Position numbers and translations under genes: made by a program
The notes under the pieces: model-generated
Databases searched by the model: none
Told to the model about the DNA's origin: nothing
What the model saw: the letters and a program-made list of their open reading frames with translations, nothing else
Assembly (NCBI RefSeq): GCF_006538165.1
Contig: NZ_BDLU01000063.1
Location: forward strand, 186,001-250,000
Direction: 5' to 3'
Length of the DNA stretch: 64,000 nt
Source: Komagataeibacter diospyri
Lineage (GTDB): Bacteria > Pseudomonadota > Alphaproteobacteria > Acetobacterales > Acetobacteraceae
Shown: positions 1 through 9,488 of the stretch, one piece after another
Layout: each line of letters starts with the position of its first letter
How positions within the stretch are numbered: position 1 is the stretch's first letter

Positions 1-21
1 CGCGCGTGTGCCGGGCCGGGA

Positions 22-714
22 TTATGGCGTGGTGGTATCAGCCGCCTGCTGCGCCTGCAGCTTGGCGATGGCTTCGTCCACGTGGATGAACGTGCGTGAC
101 GTTTCATCCAGCACGACAACTTCCCCGCTGGCAATGTCATAGAACCATCCCTGCAACGTCAGGGTGCCGCGGGCAAGCCCTGCCGCGACGGCGGGATGGG
201 TGCGCAGGTGCGCGATCTGCAGCTGCACGTTCTGTTCGGACAGGCTGCGCACGCTGGCGGGCCCGGCGTCGGATGCTTCCAGCACCGCGCGAGCGGCTTC
301 GGCATTGCGCAGCCAGCTTGCGACGGTGGGCATTTTCGCAAGCTTTGTGGGATCGGGGTCCAGAAGTGCCTTCATCGCGCCGCAGTTGGAATGACCGCAT
401 ACGATGATGTGCGAAACTTTCAGTGCACTTACGGCATATTCAATGGCGGATGATACGCCCCCCAGCATTTCCCCATAGGCGGGCACGATATTGCCGATGT
501 TGCGCAGCACGAACAGATCGCCCGGCTGGGTCTGTGTAATCATGCTGGGGTTTACCCGGCTGTCGGCGCAGGCAATGAAAAGCGTGTCGGGGGACTGGCT
601 TTCCGCCAGGCTTGCGAACAGTTCGCGGTTCTGCGGAAAGACTTCGGTATTGAACCGCTCCACGCCATGCAGCAGTTCAATAAGGGTATCGCGGGCGGTA
701 TGGGTAGCGGCCAT
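22..714 (-). CDS. beta-class carbonic anhydrase
   Basis: This 230-residue protein interconverts CO2 and bicarbonate, supplying bicarbonate to carboxylases such as acetyl-CoA carboxylase in the cytoplasm. The beta-class zinc ligands are visible: C49 in the CADSR motif, where D51 and R53 form the catalytic dyad, then H108 and C111 in the HSNCGAMKAL motif. The length is normal for bacterial beta enzymes. The ATG at 714 is preceded by an AGGA about eight bases upstream. The gene lies downstream of alaS on the same strand, but about 295 bp separate them and a strong hairpin lies between, so it probably has its own promoter in the AT-rich patch around 860-910. Family assignment is secure; a specific can/cynT name is not justified. 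Confidence 0.95.
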   Translation of the reverse strand: MAATHTARDTLIELLHGVERFNTEVFPQNRELFASLAESQSPDTLFIACADSRVNPSMITQTQPGDLFVLRNIGNIVPAYGEMLGGVSSAIEYAVSALKVSHIIVCGHSNCGAMKALLDPDPTKLAKMPTVASWLRNAEAARAVLEASDAGPASVRSLSEQNVQLQIAHLRTHPAVAAGLARGTLTLQGWFYDIASGEVVVLDETSRTFIHVDEAIAKLQAQQAADTTTP

Positions 715-951
715 TGTAAAATCCTGTCACCTGAATGTCCGGATAAAGACAGATCCACCCGCCGCAATGACATCGCGGCACAATCCGGCGGTTGGGGTGG
801 TATCCCATGCAATCTGTAGCATGAGAACACCTGTCGCGCACAATTGTTTCTTCCTGTGCAGCAATGGAAATACTATGTAATCACAATATAATTAAGAAAC
901 ATTCACTTTCTGTATTGCAGTATTTATGCGGCGGCAGATAAGGGCGTACAG

Positions 952-980
952 CACAACGGCGCACATGGTGCGCCGTTGTG
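952..980 (-). terminator. hairpin downstream of alaS
   Basis: A perfect 13-bp inverted repeat (952-964 with 968-980) closes a 3-base loop 30 bp after the alaS stop codon. No clear T-run follows on either strand, so it may be a weak or Rho-assisted terminator or a 3'-end stabiliser. Confidence 0.5.
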
Positions 981-1009
981 TGTCCGTTTCGTGTAAACGG
1001 GGACCGAGG

Positions 1010-3658
1010 TCAGGCCGCCCCGCCTGCCATGGTGGTGCGCACGGCCTCGAGTGCCGCCTCCACCTTGCCGGTATCCGGGCCGCCGGCCTGCGCCATGTCG
1101 CGACGGCCACCGCCGCCCTTGCCGCCCATGGCTGCGCTGGCTGCGCGGACCAGCGCCACGGCATCCACCTTTTCCGCCAGGTCAGGGGTGGCGGCAACCA
1201 CGATGCTGCCCTTGCCATCCGCGGTGGAGATCAGGGCGATCACGCCCGATCCGATTTCCTTGCGCAGGGAATCGGCCAGCGGCTTGAGTTCCTTGGACGG
1301 CAGTTCACCCACGTTGCGGGCATCGAGCTTGATGCCACTGATCTCCACGATGGATGCCGCTGACTGGCTGCCCGACGCAAGCTTGCGCTGCAGGTCGGAA
1401 ATCTGGCGTTCCATCACCTTGCGTTCCTCCAGCAGCACGGCAAGGCGCTCGGGGGCTTCCGCAGGGGGTACGCGCAGCATGGCGGCCATCTGATTCAGGC
1501 GGTCTTCGGTGGCGATGGTGGCGTTCTGCGCTGCAAGGCCGGTCACGGCCTCGATGCGCCGCACGCCGGATGACACGCCACTTTCAGATGTGATGCGGAA
1601 CAGCCCGATATCGCCGGTGCGGCGCACATGGGTGCCGCCACACAGTTCGATCGACCAGCCCGCACGTCCATCCTCGGGGCCACCCATGGACACTACGCGG
1701 ACCTCATCGCCATATTTTTCGCCAAACAGGGCCATGGCACCCTGTTCAATGGCTTCTTCGGGCGTCATGTGGCGGGTGGTGACATCCGTGTTTTCACGGA
1801 TGCGGGCATTCACCTCGGCCTCGATATCGGCCAGTTCCTCCGGCGTGATCGGGCGCGGCTGGCTGACGTCAAAGCGCAGGCGGTCGGGCGCGTTCAGGCT
1901 GCCCTTCTGGGTGACATGGTCCCCCAGCCGGCGGCGCAGGGCTTCATGCAGCAGATGGGTTGCCGAATGGTGCGCACGGATGGCGCTGCGGCGGTCATGA
2001 TCGACCTGTGCCGTTACCGCCATGCCAGGCTTGACCGTGCCTTCGATGACCGTGCCGTAATGCACCAGCAGGTCGCCCAGCTTTTTCTGCGTATCGGTAA
2101 TGGCGATATGCAGGCCGGGTGCGGTGATGGTGCCGGTATCCCCCACCTGTCCACCGCTTTCGCCATAGAACGGGGTCTGGTTCAGCAGCAGGGCAACCTT
2201 GGTGCCGGGGCCGGCACTGTCCACCTGTGCATTGTCCACGACCACGGTCTGGACTTCGGCATCGGATGTTTCGGTGGTATAGCCAAGGAATTCGCTGGCG
2301 CCGAACGTATCACGCGCCTCGAACCATACGGTTTCGGTCGCACTGTCGCCGGACCCGCTCCATGCCGCGCGGGCGCGCTTGCGCTGCACGTCCATGGCTT
2401 CGTTGAAGCCTTCAACGTCCACGCTATGGCTGGTGCCGCGCAGGGCGTCCTGTGTCAGGTCAAGCGGGAAGCCGAACGTGTCATACAGCTTGAACGCAAC
2501 GGCACCCGGCAGCGGCGCGCCATTGCCAAGGTGTTCCGTCTCGTCCGCCAGCAGCGACAGTCCACGGTCCAGCATGGCCTTGAAGCGTTCTTCCTCGCCC
2601 TTCATCGTCCCCTCGATCAGAGCGCGGGCATGGACCAGTTCGGGATAGGCTTCGCCCATCTGACGGATCAGCGCGGGAACCAGCCTGTAGAATGTCGGCT
2701 CCGTCGTGCCCATCATGTGCAGGTGGCGCATGGCGCGGCGCATGATGCGGCGCAGCACGTAACCACGCCCGTCCTTGGACGGCAGCACGCCATCGGCAAT
2801 CAGGAACGAGGTGGAGCGCAGATGGTCCGCCACCACGCGGTGGCTGGCATTGAACGGGCCATCCGGGTCCTGGCCCGTGACTTCGGCGGAGGCGAGGATC
2901 AGCGCGCGGAAGGTGTCCGTATCATAATTGTCGCGCTTGCCCTGCAGGATCGCGGCAAAGCGTTCCAGTCCCAGCCCGGTGTCGATGGACGGGCGCGGCA
3001 GCGGTGAACGCGTGCCAGGCGGGTTTTCGAAATACTGCATGAACACGAGGTTCCAGATTTCGGTAAACCGGTCACCGTCCTCATCAGGGGAACCGGGCGG
3101 GCCGCCCGCCACCTCGGGGCCATGGTCGTAGAAGATTTCGGAACATGGGCCGCACGGACCCGTATCACCCATGCGCCAGAAATTGTCGGAGGTGGGAATG
3201 CGGATGATCCGGTCATCCGGCAGACCGGCAATCTTGCGCCACAGGCTGGCTGCTTCCTCGTCATCGGCATAGACGGTGGTCAGCAGCTTTTCGCGGGGCA
3301 GGCCAAAGGTGCCGGTAACCAGTTTCCATGCCAGTTCGATGGCTTCCGCCTTGAAATAATCCCCGAACGAGAAATTGCCCATCATCTCGAAAAAGGTGTG
3401 ATGGCGGGCGGTGTACCCCACATTGTCCAGGTCGTTGTGCTTGCCGCCCGCGCGCACGACCTTCTGGGCCGTGGTGGCGCGGGAATACGGGCGCGTCTCC
3501 TGCCCGGTGAACACGTTCTTGAACTGCACCATACCAGCATTGGTAAACAGCAGCGTCGGATCGTTGTGCGGCACCAGGGACGAGGACGGCACGATCTGAT
3601 GCCCGTTCCCCGCAAAATAGTCGAGGAAGGTGGCACGAATGTCGTTTGTTGTGGGCAT
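1010..3658 (-). CDS. alaS: alanyl-tRNA synthetase
   Basis: The product charges tRNA-Ala and, through its editing domain, clears mischarged Ser/Gly-tRNA-Ala. The N-terminus ([20 protein letters not shown]) is the class II catalytic-domain start of AlaRS. The editing/zinc site is visible as HSATHLLH and, further on, [13 protein letters not shown]. The C-terminal region ends in a glycine-rich [16 protein letters not shown] stretch typical of the C-Ala domain. I place the start at the ATG at 3658 (882 residues), which matches the usual family length. The frame stays open to a GTG at 3715, but the extra 19 residues do not look like family sequence. Neither start has a strong ribosome-binding site. 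It diverges from tenA. Confidence 0.97.
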   Translation of the reverse strand: MPTTNDIRATFLDYFAGNGHQIVPSSSLVPHNDPTLLFTNAGMVQFKNVFTGQETRPYSRATTAQKVVRAGGKHNDLDNVGYTARHHTFFEMMGNFSFGDYFKAEAIELAWKLVTGTFGLPREKLLTTVYADDEEAASLWRKIAGLPDDRIIRIPTSDNFWRMGDTGPCGPCSEIFYDHGPEVAGGPPGSPDEDGDRFTEIWNLVFMQYFENPPGTRSPLPRPSIDTGLGLERFAAILQGKRDNYDTDTFRALILASAEVTGQDPDGPFNASHRVVADHLRSTSFLIADGVLPSKDGRGYVLRRIMRRAMRHLHMMGTTEPTFYRLVPALIRQMGEAYPELVHARALIEGTMKGEEERFKAMLDRGLSLLADETEHLGNGAPLPGAVAFKLYDTFGFPLDLTQDALRGTSHSVDVEGFNEAMDVQRKRARAAWSGSGDSATETVWFEARDTFGASEFLGYTTETSDAEVQTVVVDNAQVDSAGPGTKVALLLNQTPFYGESGGQVGDTGTITAPGLHIAITDTQKKLGDLLVHYGTVIEGTVKPGMAVTAQVDHDRRSAIRAHHSATHLLHEALRRRLGDHVTQKGSLNAPDRLRFDVSQPRPITPEELADIEAEVNARIRENTDVTTRHMTPEEAIEQGAMALFGEKYGDEVRVVSMGGPEDGRAGWSIELCGGTHVRRTGDIGLFRITSESGVSSGVRRIEAVTGLAAQNATIATEDRLNQMAAMLRVPPAEAPERLAVLLEERKVMERQISDLQRKLASGSQSAASIVEISGIKLDARNVGELPSKELKPLADSLRKEIGSGVIALISTADGKGSIVVAATPDLAEKVDAVALVRAASAAMGGKGGGGRRDMAQAGGPDTGKVEAALEAVRTTMAGGAA

Positions 3659-3826
3659 GGCGGGAAACAGACGATCCTGTATTGAAGGTATAGATGTAAA
3701 ACCGGTTTCATTCACCTAGCGCACGTAGCGCCAGACCGGAAGCATGAACATGCGTGTTGTGCCCATATGGCTGTTGCGTGCGATGCGCGGCGCAAGGGTG
3801 AACAGGCCCAGCAGGAGACAGGAAAC

Positions 3827-4531
3827 ATGACGGGGGAATGGCAGGCTGAACGTGACTGGCCGCTGCTGACACAGGGGCTTGCTGGCCGCCTGCGTCAGGA
3901 TTGCATGAAGCAGTGGCTGGATTTTGTGGGGCATCCGTTCGTGGAGGGCGTGGCCAGTGGCACGATGGAGGTGGAAGCGTTCCGCAACTTCCTGATTCAG
4001 GATTACCTCTACCTGATCCAGTATGCGCGTGCGTGTGCCCTGCTGGTTCACAAATCGGATACCCTCACGGCCATGCGGCATGCGGCACAACTGTTGTCGG
4101 GCATACTGGATACCGAACTGTCCATGCACGTGGGTTACTGCCGTCAGTGGGGGATCGAGGAACCGGCACTGGAACAGGCGGAGGAATCGATAGAATTACT
4201 TGCCTATAGCCGCTTTATACTTGACCGTGCACAGACGGGCGACATGCTTGACCTGCTGGTAACGCTGGCGCCATGCCTGATCGGGTATGCCGAGGTAGGC
4301 GCACGACTGCATGCCAGCCCGCGGACGGTGCGTGAAGGCAATCCGTACTGGTCATGGATCGCATTGTATGGGGGGGACGAATATACCGCGCTGGTGGAAG
4401 ACGGGGTCTGTCGCCTGAATGAAGTTGGCGCGGCCTATGGCGCGCAGGCGCGTTATCCGACCTTGCTGCGGGAGTTCACAACCGCCGTGCGGCTGGAAAC
4501 CGTGTTCTGGACCACGGCGCGTTCGGGCTGA
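3827..4531 (+). CDS. tenA: TenA family thiaminase II (aminopyrimidine aminohydrolase)
   Basis: TenA enzymes salvage thiamine by hydrolysing degraded aminopyrimidine to hydroxymethylpyrimidine. The 234-residue product carries the expected active-site residues. Aligned by eye to Bacillus subtilis TenA, D59, Y62, Y127, C150 (nucleophile, in LAPCLIGY) and Y154 match D44, Y47, Y112, C135 and Y139, and E224 in the C-terminal RLETVFW matches E205. The ATG at 3827 follows an AGGAGACAGGAAAC ribosome-binding site; an in-frame start 20 codons earlier has none. I see no TPP riboswitch in the short leader. The 3' end overlaps the convergent GtrA-family gene by 79 bp. No other thiamine gene is nearby. Confidence 0.93.
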   Translation: MTGEWQAERDWPLLTQGLAGRLRQDCMKQWLDFVGHPFVEGVASGTMEVEAFRNFLIQDYLYLIQYARACALLVHKSDTLTAMRHAAQLLSGILDTELSMHVGYCRQWGIEEPALEQAEESIELLAYSRFILDRAQTGDMLDLLVTLAPCLIGYAEVGARLHASPRTVREGNPYWSWIALYGGDEYTALVEDGVCRLNEVGAAYGAQARYPTLLREFTTAVRLETVFWTTARSG

Positions 4532-4977
4532 AACGGGACGATTTCCGCCGTCGTGCGTTTGGTCTGGGTGGATTCGGAATGGAAAACAAGCTTCCGGCTG
4601 ATATGGAAGTTCGCCATCATCCCCGCAGCCGCCCCGGCCGCCAGCGCCAGCACCGGATAGGCCTTGAAGACGGGGGAAAGATGAAACAGCGTGAACACGC
4701 AACCGCGGTTCAGGAAAAAGCCCAGCGAATTGCCCGCAAGGAAACGCAGCCACTGGATGACGAAATGGTGCTGGTTGCCAACGTTGCGGAAGGTCCACAG
4801 GCGGTTGATCAACCAGTTGATCGATGCCGCGATGAAATACGCGGCAATCGTTGCAATCGTCAGCCCCACAAAGGGGCGAAGGCTGTAGACCGTTCCCGTA
4901 TCCCAACACAGCCCCAGAAGCCCGACAACACCAAACTTCAGGAACTGTGTAATTTTCTGGGAAGAGAGCTTTGGCAA
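4453..4977 (-). CDS. GtrA family membrane protein
   Basis: This 174-residue protein has four predicted membrane segments between about residues 10 and 125, in the GtrA-like arrangement: FLKFGVVGLLG at the start, then INWLINRLWTFR, which is characteristic of the family, and NFHISRKLVF after the last segment. GtrA proteins are thought to move or flip polyprenyl-linked sugars in cell-surface polysaccharide modification; the substrate here is unknown. The start is a TTG at 4977, chosen because AAGGA lies about eight bases upstream and no in-frame ATG exists before a stop. The last 26 codons, a hydrophilic Ser/Arg/Val-rich tail, are antisense to the end of tenA. No glycosyltransferase neighbour is present. 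Confidence 0.85.
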   Translation of the reverse strand: MPKLSSQKITQFLKFGVVGLLGLCWDTGTVYSLRPFVGLTIATIAAYFIAASINWLINRLWTFRNVGNQHHFVIQWLRFLAGNSLGFFLNRGCVFTLFHLSPVFKAYPVLALAAGAAAGMMANFHISRKLVFHSESTQTKRTTAEIVPFQPERAVVQNTVSSRTAVVNSRSKVG

Positions 4978-5094
4978 GACATCATCCTTATGCCGAACGA
5001 CAGGCGACGGTCACAGGGGCTGGTCTGCATGTGACATCAAGGCTCCGCGCTGCGCGGATATGTCATACGGTATAATACTATCGGAATGGAAGGG

Positions 5095-5120
5095 GAAAAG
5101 AGGCAGATCAAAGCCTCCTT
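5095..5120 (-). terminator. terminator of the first ompA-like gene
   Basis: On the minus strand GGAGGC, an 8-base loop and GCCTC are followed by TTTTCCCC, 15-35 bp after the stop codon of the ompA-like gene ending at 5134. The stem is short, at 5-6 bp. Confidence 0.5.
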
Positions 5121-5133
5121 TCTTTTCTTTACA

Positions 5134-6228
5134 TTAGTGCAGGATGATCTCGACACGACGGTTCTGGGGCTCCCGTGTATCGGGTCCGGTGGGCACCAGC
5201 GGATGGGCTTCACCATAGCCATGAATGTCGATGGCGTTGGCGGGCACACCGTCACGGATCAGTTCAGCCTTCACGCTGTCCGCACGTCGCATGGACAGGC
5301 CAAGGTTGTACTTTTCACCACGCGGGCCGGGATGGGCGGCCGAATTGTCAGTATAGCCATTGACCTCGATGCGGGTTGTCTGGACATGGGTGGATGCCTG
5401 GGCAGCTTCTGCCACGATTTCACGTGCACGACCGGTAAGGGATGCGCCATCCCAGTCGAAGAACACCAGATAGGTACGGGCTGCGGTCGGTGCGGGCGGC
5501 ACGGCGGCAGGGGCTGGCGGCGGCGGCGGCGGTGCGCTGTTGAACGCGTAGCGGAGACCAACGATAAACTGATGGTTGAAGCGGTGGTCAAAGCTGGCGT
5601 GACCCGAATCATATGGTCCGCTGGCGGTGTAATTGCCCATGGTGAAGGAAGACGGCTGGCCGATCATGCGGTATTCGCCGGTCAGCTGCAGGCCGGCAAT
5701 GCCGGGAATGTCGTAGGCCGCGCCGACAATGCCCTGATAGGCGAAGCCACCTTTGGTGCCGCTCATGCTGCGACCGGGGGAATTGCCTACCGTTACGTCA
5801 TGTGCATTCTGCCACAGATAACCGGCACCAACGCCGACAAACGGCGTCACGGGTATATCGATGTTGAACAGGCGCTTCATGTCGATGTCATACAGCACGT
5901 TGACGAAACCGCCATAGGAACGGTCGCTACCCCTGTCGCCACGGGAGCTGCTGTAGATTTCGGACCAGTTGTAGTCGCCTTCAACCTCTGCCCGCAGGCC
6001 ATTGCCAAAGCCCCAGCCGACGGCGCCAAAGCCGGTCCAGCCATGCCGGTGGCCCAGTTTTTCACGGCCTGGACCATCTTCAGTATCAGCGAAGTGGCCA
6101 TGCTGGGTCTGTGTCAGGTTATAGCCGCCGCCGATATCGACATACGGGCCGGTAATGGTCGTGGCCTTGGCAGCCAGCGGTGTCGCGGCCAGCAGGCTTG
6201 TTGCCAGCAGGGCAGAACGGAGACGCAT
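5134..6228 (-). CDS. OmpA-family outer-membrane protein, paralogue 1
   Basis: This 364-residue protein has a signal peptide (MRLRSALLATSLLAATPLAAKA), an eight-strand-type beta-barrel domain to about residue 235, a proline linker (SAPPPPPPAPAAVPPAP) and a C-terminal OmpA domain. The peptidoglycan-contact residues lie in GYTDNSAAHPGPRGEKYNLG and in LSMRRADSVKAELIRDGVP. It should span the outer membrane and grip peptidoglycan. The start at 6228 follows AAGGAAGGACG; an upstream in-frame ATG at 6270 has no such site and would bury the signal peptide. It is the most downstream of three tandem paralogues. The C-terminal domain is nearly identical among them, while the segments between barrel strands differ in sequence and length. 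Confidence 0.93.
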   Translation of the reverse strand: MRLRSALLATSLLAATPLAAKATTITGPYVDIGGGYNLTQTQHGHFADTEDGPGREKLGHRHGWTGFGAVGWGFGNGLRAEVEGDYNWSEIYSSSRGDRGSDRSYGGFVNVLYDIDMKRLFNIDIPVTPFVGVGAGYLWQNAHDVTVGNSPGRSMSGTKGGFAYQGIVGAAYDIPGIAGLQLTGEYRMIGQPSSFTMGNYTASGPYDSGHASFDHRFNHQFIVGLRYAFNSAPPPPPPAPAAVPPAPTAARTYLVFFDWDGASLTGRAREIVAEAAQASTHVQTTRIEVNGYTDNSAAHPGPRGEKYNLGLSMRRADSVKAELIRDGVPANAIDIHGYGEAHPLVPTGPDTREPQNRRVEIILH

Positions 6229-6591
6229 ATGTTCGTCCTTCCTTACAATTATTGCTTCTTTACAGGTCACGCAGCGTGCGCAGGCTGCGCAAACCAGTCA
6301 GTCCATCACCCTTAAACACGGTGTGCCGTCTGTAGTTGCGTTCCTTTAAGGCTAACAGGCAGCATAAAAGTCGCATTGTTGCAGACATGTGCCGGGCAGA
6401 AGGCTTTTTGTCTCTGATTACAATTAAATATGTGGGAAATAGTTCGCGCAGAACAATAGTTTAATAAAATATTTAGGACATTTCGTGGCGTGAACAACAC
6501 AGTGGGTTTGTATCTTCATGCACATGGAAACTTTGGCATAAAAAAAGGGAGCACAAAGTGCTCCCTTTCTTTTGTGACCGGTTGGTCAAGA
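6229..6591. other. intergenic region between ompA paralogues 1 and 2
   Basis: No gene is visible in these 363 bp. The left part (about 6330-6480) is AT-rich and probably holds the minus-strand promoter of paralogue 1, although I cannot single out convincing -35/-10 boxes. The right part holds the terminator of paralogue 2 at 6541-6568. Confidence 0.6.
6541..6568 (-). terminator. Rho-independent terminator of ompA paralogue 2
   Basis: On the minus strand, GGGAGCAC and GTGCTCCC (6547-6554 with 6558-6565) form a perfect 8-bp stem with a 3-base loop. The stem is flanked by AAA/TTT and followed by a run of six T, 24 bp after the stop codon. Confidence 0.85.
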
Positions 6592-7677
6592 TCAGTGCAG
6601 GATGATCTCGACGCGACGGTTCTGGGGCTCACGCGTGTCGGGGCCGGTCGGAACCAGCGGGTGAGCTTCACCGTAACCGTGGATGTCGATGGCGTTGGCG
6701 GGCACGCCGTCACGGATCAGTTCAGCCTTCACGCTGTCCGCACGACGCATGGACAGGCCAAGGTTGTACTTTTCACCGCGCGGACCCGGGTGGGCCGAGG
6801 TGTTGTCGGTGTAGCCGTTGACTTCGATGCGGGTCGTCTGGACGTGGGTGGAAGCCTGGGCAGCTTCTGCCACGATCTCACGCGAGCGGCCGGTAAGGGC
6901 TGCGCCGTCCCAGTCGAAGAACACTAGGTAGGTGCGGGCTGCGGTCGGCGCGGGCGGGACGACAGCAGGAGCCGGCGGCGGCGGCGGCGGCGCGTTGTTG
7001 AACGCGTAGCGGACACCGACGATGAACTGGTGGTTGAAGCGGTGGTCGAAGCGGGCAGCGTCGCCACCAACAGCGTGGATGTTACCCATCGCGAAGTCTT
7101 CAACCTGACCAACCATACGGTATTCGGTGGTCATCTGCAGGCCGGACACGCCCGGGATGTCGTAGGCTGCACCGACGATACCCTGATAGGCGAAGCTGCC
7201 ATTGGTGCCTGCGATCTTGCCGCCACCACCACTGATGCTGGCATTTTCCCACAGGTAACCGGCACCAACACCAACAAACGGGGTAACAGGCACGTCAATG
7301 TTGAACAGACGCTTCAGGTCAATGTCATACAGGACGTTGACGAAGCCACCGTAGGAGCGGTCGTGGCCCTTGGTCTTGACGGTATCAACGCTTTTGATCG
7401 CGGACCAGGTATAGGCGCCTTCAACTTCGGCACGCAGACCGTTACCGAAACCCCAGCCGACATTGGCGAAGCCGGTCCAGCCGTGGCCGTGGCGGACATG
7501 CGCGCCGCCGTCACCCTGTGGGCCGGGCTTGTCTTCAGCATCACGCATATGCTGAGTCTGAGTCAGATCGTAACCGCCGCCGATGCCAACATAGGGGCCG
7601 GTGATGGTGGTTGCTTTGGCGGCGAAAGGAGCCGCTGCCAGCAGGCTGGTAGCCAGTAACGCTGCGCGAAGACGCAT
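6592..7677 (-). CDS. OmpA-family outer-membrane protein, paralogue 2
   Basis: This 361-residue protein has the same architecture as its neighbours: signal peptide (MRLRAALLATSLLAAAPFAAKA), beta-barrel with conserved RSYGGFVNVLYDIDLKRLFN and VTPFVGVGAGYLW blocks, linker NAPPPPPPAPAVVPP, and an OmpA domain ending REPQNRRVEIILH. The ATG at 7677 follows AAGGACTGAAAC. It is the shortest of the three; its loops contain glycine-rich ISGGGGKIAG where paralogue 3 has a threonine/asparagine-rich stretch. Each of the three copies has its own long 5' region and its own 3' hairpin, so they are probably separate transcription units. The role is presumably envelope anchoring; small-solute permeability is possible. 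Confidence 0.93.
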   Translation of the reverse strand: MRLRAALLATSLLAAAPFAAKATTITGPYVGIGGGYDLTQTQHMRDAEDKPGPQGDGGAHVRHGHGWTGFANVGWGFGNGLRAEVEGAYTWSAIKSVDTVKTKGHDRSYGGFVNVLYDIDLKRLFNIDVPVTPFVGVGAGYLWENASISGGGGKIAGTNGSFAYQGIVGAAYDIPGVSGLQMTTEYRMVGQVEDFAMGNIHAVGGDAARFDHRFNHQFIVGVRYAFNNAPPPPPPAPAVVPPAPTAARTYLVFFDWDGAALTGRSREIVAEAAQASTHVQTTRIEVNGYTDNTSAHPGPRGEKYNLGLSMRRADSVKAELIRDGVPANAIDIHGYGEAHPLVPTGPDTREPQNRRVEIILH

Positions 7678-8083
7678 GTTTCAGTCCTTAACTCTGTTGT
7701 TGCAGGGCAGAGCCCTATCTTGTGGTCGGGCAATGGATTTGCCCCGAGACAGGGCAGCCTGAGATTACCCGCAAGCTATGATGCGGGATTAGCCTGTCTG
7801 GGCCGACTTGAGAATGGGCAAAATGCCGCATGGCACTGAGGTGTGACCAAAAACACACATATCTTTCAGGGCATTTGCAGGCATTTTATGAAAAGTCCTG
7901 ATTTTATAAGGTTTTTTTTGAGCCCGGATAATAGACCCCATGATTTTGCATAGGACAGTGCCGGAAACCGAAGAGCTGTTTCGCGGCCTGTTACGCGGCG
8001 GAACGATTCGATATGGAAAGGGGAGCATCCAGTGCTCCCCTCTGCAAATATACATATTTATCAGTTTATTGCAGCATGAGACG
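7678..8083. other. intergenic region between ompA paralogues 2 and 3
   Basis: No gene is visible in these 406 bp. Just upstream of paralogue 2 on the minus strand are two hairpins: CCCGCA/TGCGGG (7768-7773 with 7782-7787) and AGGGC/GCCCT (7704-7708 with 7712-7716), which could structure its leader. The middle (about 7840-7930) is AT-rich. The right end holds a hairpin for paralogue 3 at 8020-8040. Confidence 0.6.
8020..8040 (-). terminator. terminator-like hairpin of ompA paralogue 3
   Basis: GGGGAGCA (8020-8027) pairs with TGCTCCCC (8033-8040) across a 5-base loop, 43 bp after the stop codon. The stem core resembles that of the paralogue 2 terminator, but the following T-tract on the minus strand (TTTCCATAT) is poor. 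Confidence 0.6.
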
Positions 8084-9274
8084 TCAGTGCAGGATAATTT
8101 CGACCCGACGGTTCTGCGGTTCACGCGTGTCGGGGCCGGTGGGCACCAGCGGACGGGCTTCGCCATAGCCGTGGATGTCGATGCCGCCAGCGGGCACACC
8201 GTCACGGATCAGTTCAGCCTTCACGCTGTCTGCACGCCGCAGCGACAGGCCAAGATTGTACTGCTGGCCACGCGGTCCGGGGTGCGCCGATGTGTTGTCG
8301 GTGTAGCCGTTGACTTCGATCCGGGTCGTCTGGACATGGGTCGATGCCTGGGCCGCTTCCGCCACGATCCCGCGCGCGCGGCCGGTCAGGGCCGCGCCAT
8401 CCCAGTCAAAGAACACCAGGTAGGTACGCGCTGCAGTCGGGGCGGGTGGCGCCACGGCGGGGGCCGGCGGCGGTGGCGGGGGTGCATGGTTGAAGGCGTA
8501 GCGGACACCCACGATGAACTGGTGGTTGAAGCGATGGTCGTAGCTCAGCGTGCGGTCGCCGCCGCCTGTCTGGCTGATATTGCCCATGGCGAAGGATTCC
8601 ACCTGTCCGATCATGCGGTATTCAGTGGTCATCTGCAGGCCGGGCACGCCGGGGATGTCATAGGCCGCACCCACGATACCCTGATAGGCGAAGCTGCCAT
8701 TCGTGCCGTTCTGGCGCACGTTCAGGTTGCCTGTAACAGGGGTGCTGGCGTCCACGTTCTGCCACAGGTAACCGGCACCGACACCGACAAACGGTGTCAC
8801 GGGCACGTCAATGTTGAACAGGCGCTTGAGGTCGATGTCATACAGGACGTTGATGAATCCGCCATAGGAGCGGTCGCTGCCGCTGGTCCTGCCACTCTGG
8901 TGGCGTCCGTCGCCCGTGGAGTCTCGGTAACCCGTCAGGGCGGACCAGTTGTAATCCCCTTCGATTTCAGCGCGCAGGCCATTGCCGAAACCCCAGCCAA
9001 ACGTGGCGAAGCCGGTCCAGCCATCGCCATGCTCCATGCGTTCGCGTGAATGGGCTTCCTTCAGCAGTCGTGCGTTGTCCGATGCGTCAAGGTAGCCGTC
9101 GGTTTTCATGTTGTTTTCGTACTGGTTCCTGTCAAAACCATGCGCATGCTGGGTCTGGGTCAGGTCATAGCCACCGCCGATATCGACATATGGCCCAGTA
9201 ATCGTCGTGGCCATGGCGGTGGCGAACGGCGCAGCACCAAGTGCAGTCGCCAGTAATACCATGCGAAGACGCAT
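8084..9274 (-). CDS. OmpA-family outer-membrane protein, paralogue 3
   Basis: At 396 residues this is the longest of the three tandem OmpA-like proteins. The signal peptide is MRLRMVLLATALGAAPFATAMA. The barrel carries two enlarged surface-loop candidates, one around residues 35-65 (rich in Asn, Asp, Arg) and one around residues 95-115. The linker is NHAPPPPPPAPAVAPP, followed by the same OmpA peptidoglycan-binding domain (GYTDNTSAHPGPRGQQYNLG, then LSLRRADSVKAELIRDG). The ATG at 9274 is preceded by AAGGACGGGAAT. The paralogues share framework and C-terminus but differ in loops, as expected for outer-membrane proteins exposed to phage or environment after duplication. Confidence 0.93.
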   Translation of the reverse strand: MRLRMVLLATALGAAPFATAMATTITGPYVDIGGGYDLTQTQHAHGFDRNQYENNMKTDGYLDASDNARLLKEAHSRERMEHGDGWTGFATFGWGFGNGLRAEIEGDYNWSALTGYRDSTGDGRHQSGRTSGSDRSYGGFINVLYDIDLKRLFNIDVPVTPFVGVGAGYLWQNVDASTPVTGNLNVRQNGTNGSFAYQGIVGAAYDIPGVPGLQMTTEYRMIGQVESFAMGNISQTGGGDRTLSYDHRFNHQFIVGVRYAFNHAPPPPPPAPAVAPPAPTAARTYLVFFDWDGAALTGRARGIVAEAAQASTHVQTTRIEVNGYTDNTSAHPGPRGQQYNLGLSLRRADSVKAELIRDGVPAGGIDIHGYGEARPLVPTGPDTREPQNRRVEIILH

Positions 9275-9488
9275 ATTCCCGTCCTTAAGGATACTTGATC
9301 AGACGCCTTCTTTTTTGTGGAGATGGGGGCATGTTCCACACTGGCCTGATGCATGTTGATACAATTGGCCCGGGGGCCATTATCGCAATGCCAGCGGGAA
9401 GGCGCTGAGACGGGAATGCCGGTAAACCTGTCCGCACCTGTCCATGGCTGGATCGTTGTGCGGACCAAAGGTTGAGATAATATTAAAT

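Noticed and set aside
1628..3007. 459-codon open frame antisense to alaS
   Set aside because: It mirrors the codon bias of alaS, shows no family signature and is fully covered by a conserved gene.
3716..3826. TPP riboswitch upstream of tenA
   Set aside because: The region lacks the conserved CTGAGA-type core and is too short to hold the element plus an expression platform.
5086..6315. 409-codon open frame antisense to ompA paralogue 1
   Set aside because: Equivalent antisense frames occur under the other two paralogues, reflecting shared composition rather than a gene.
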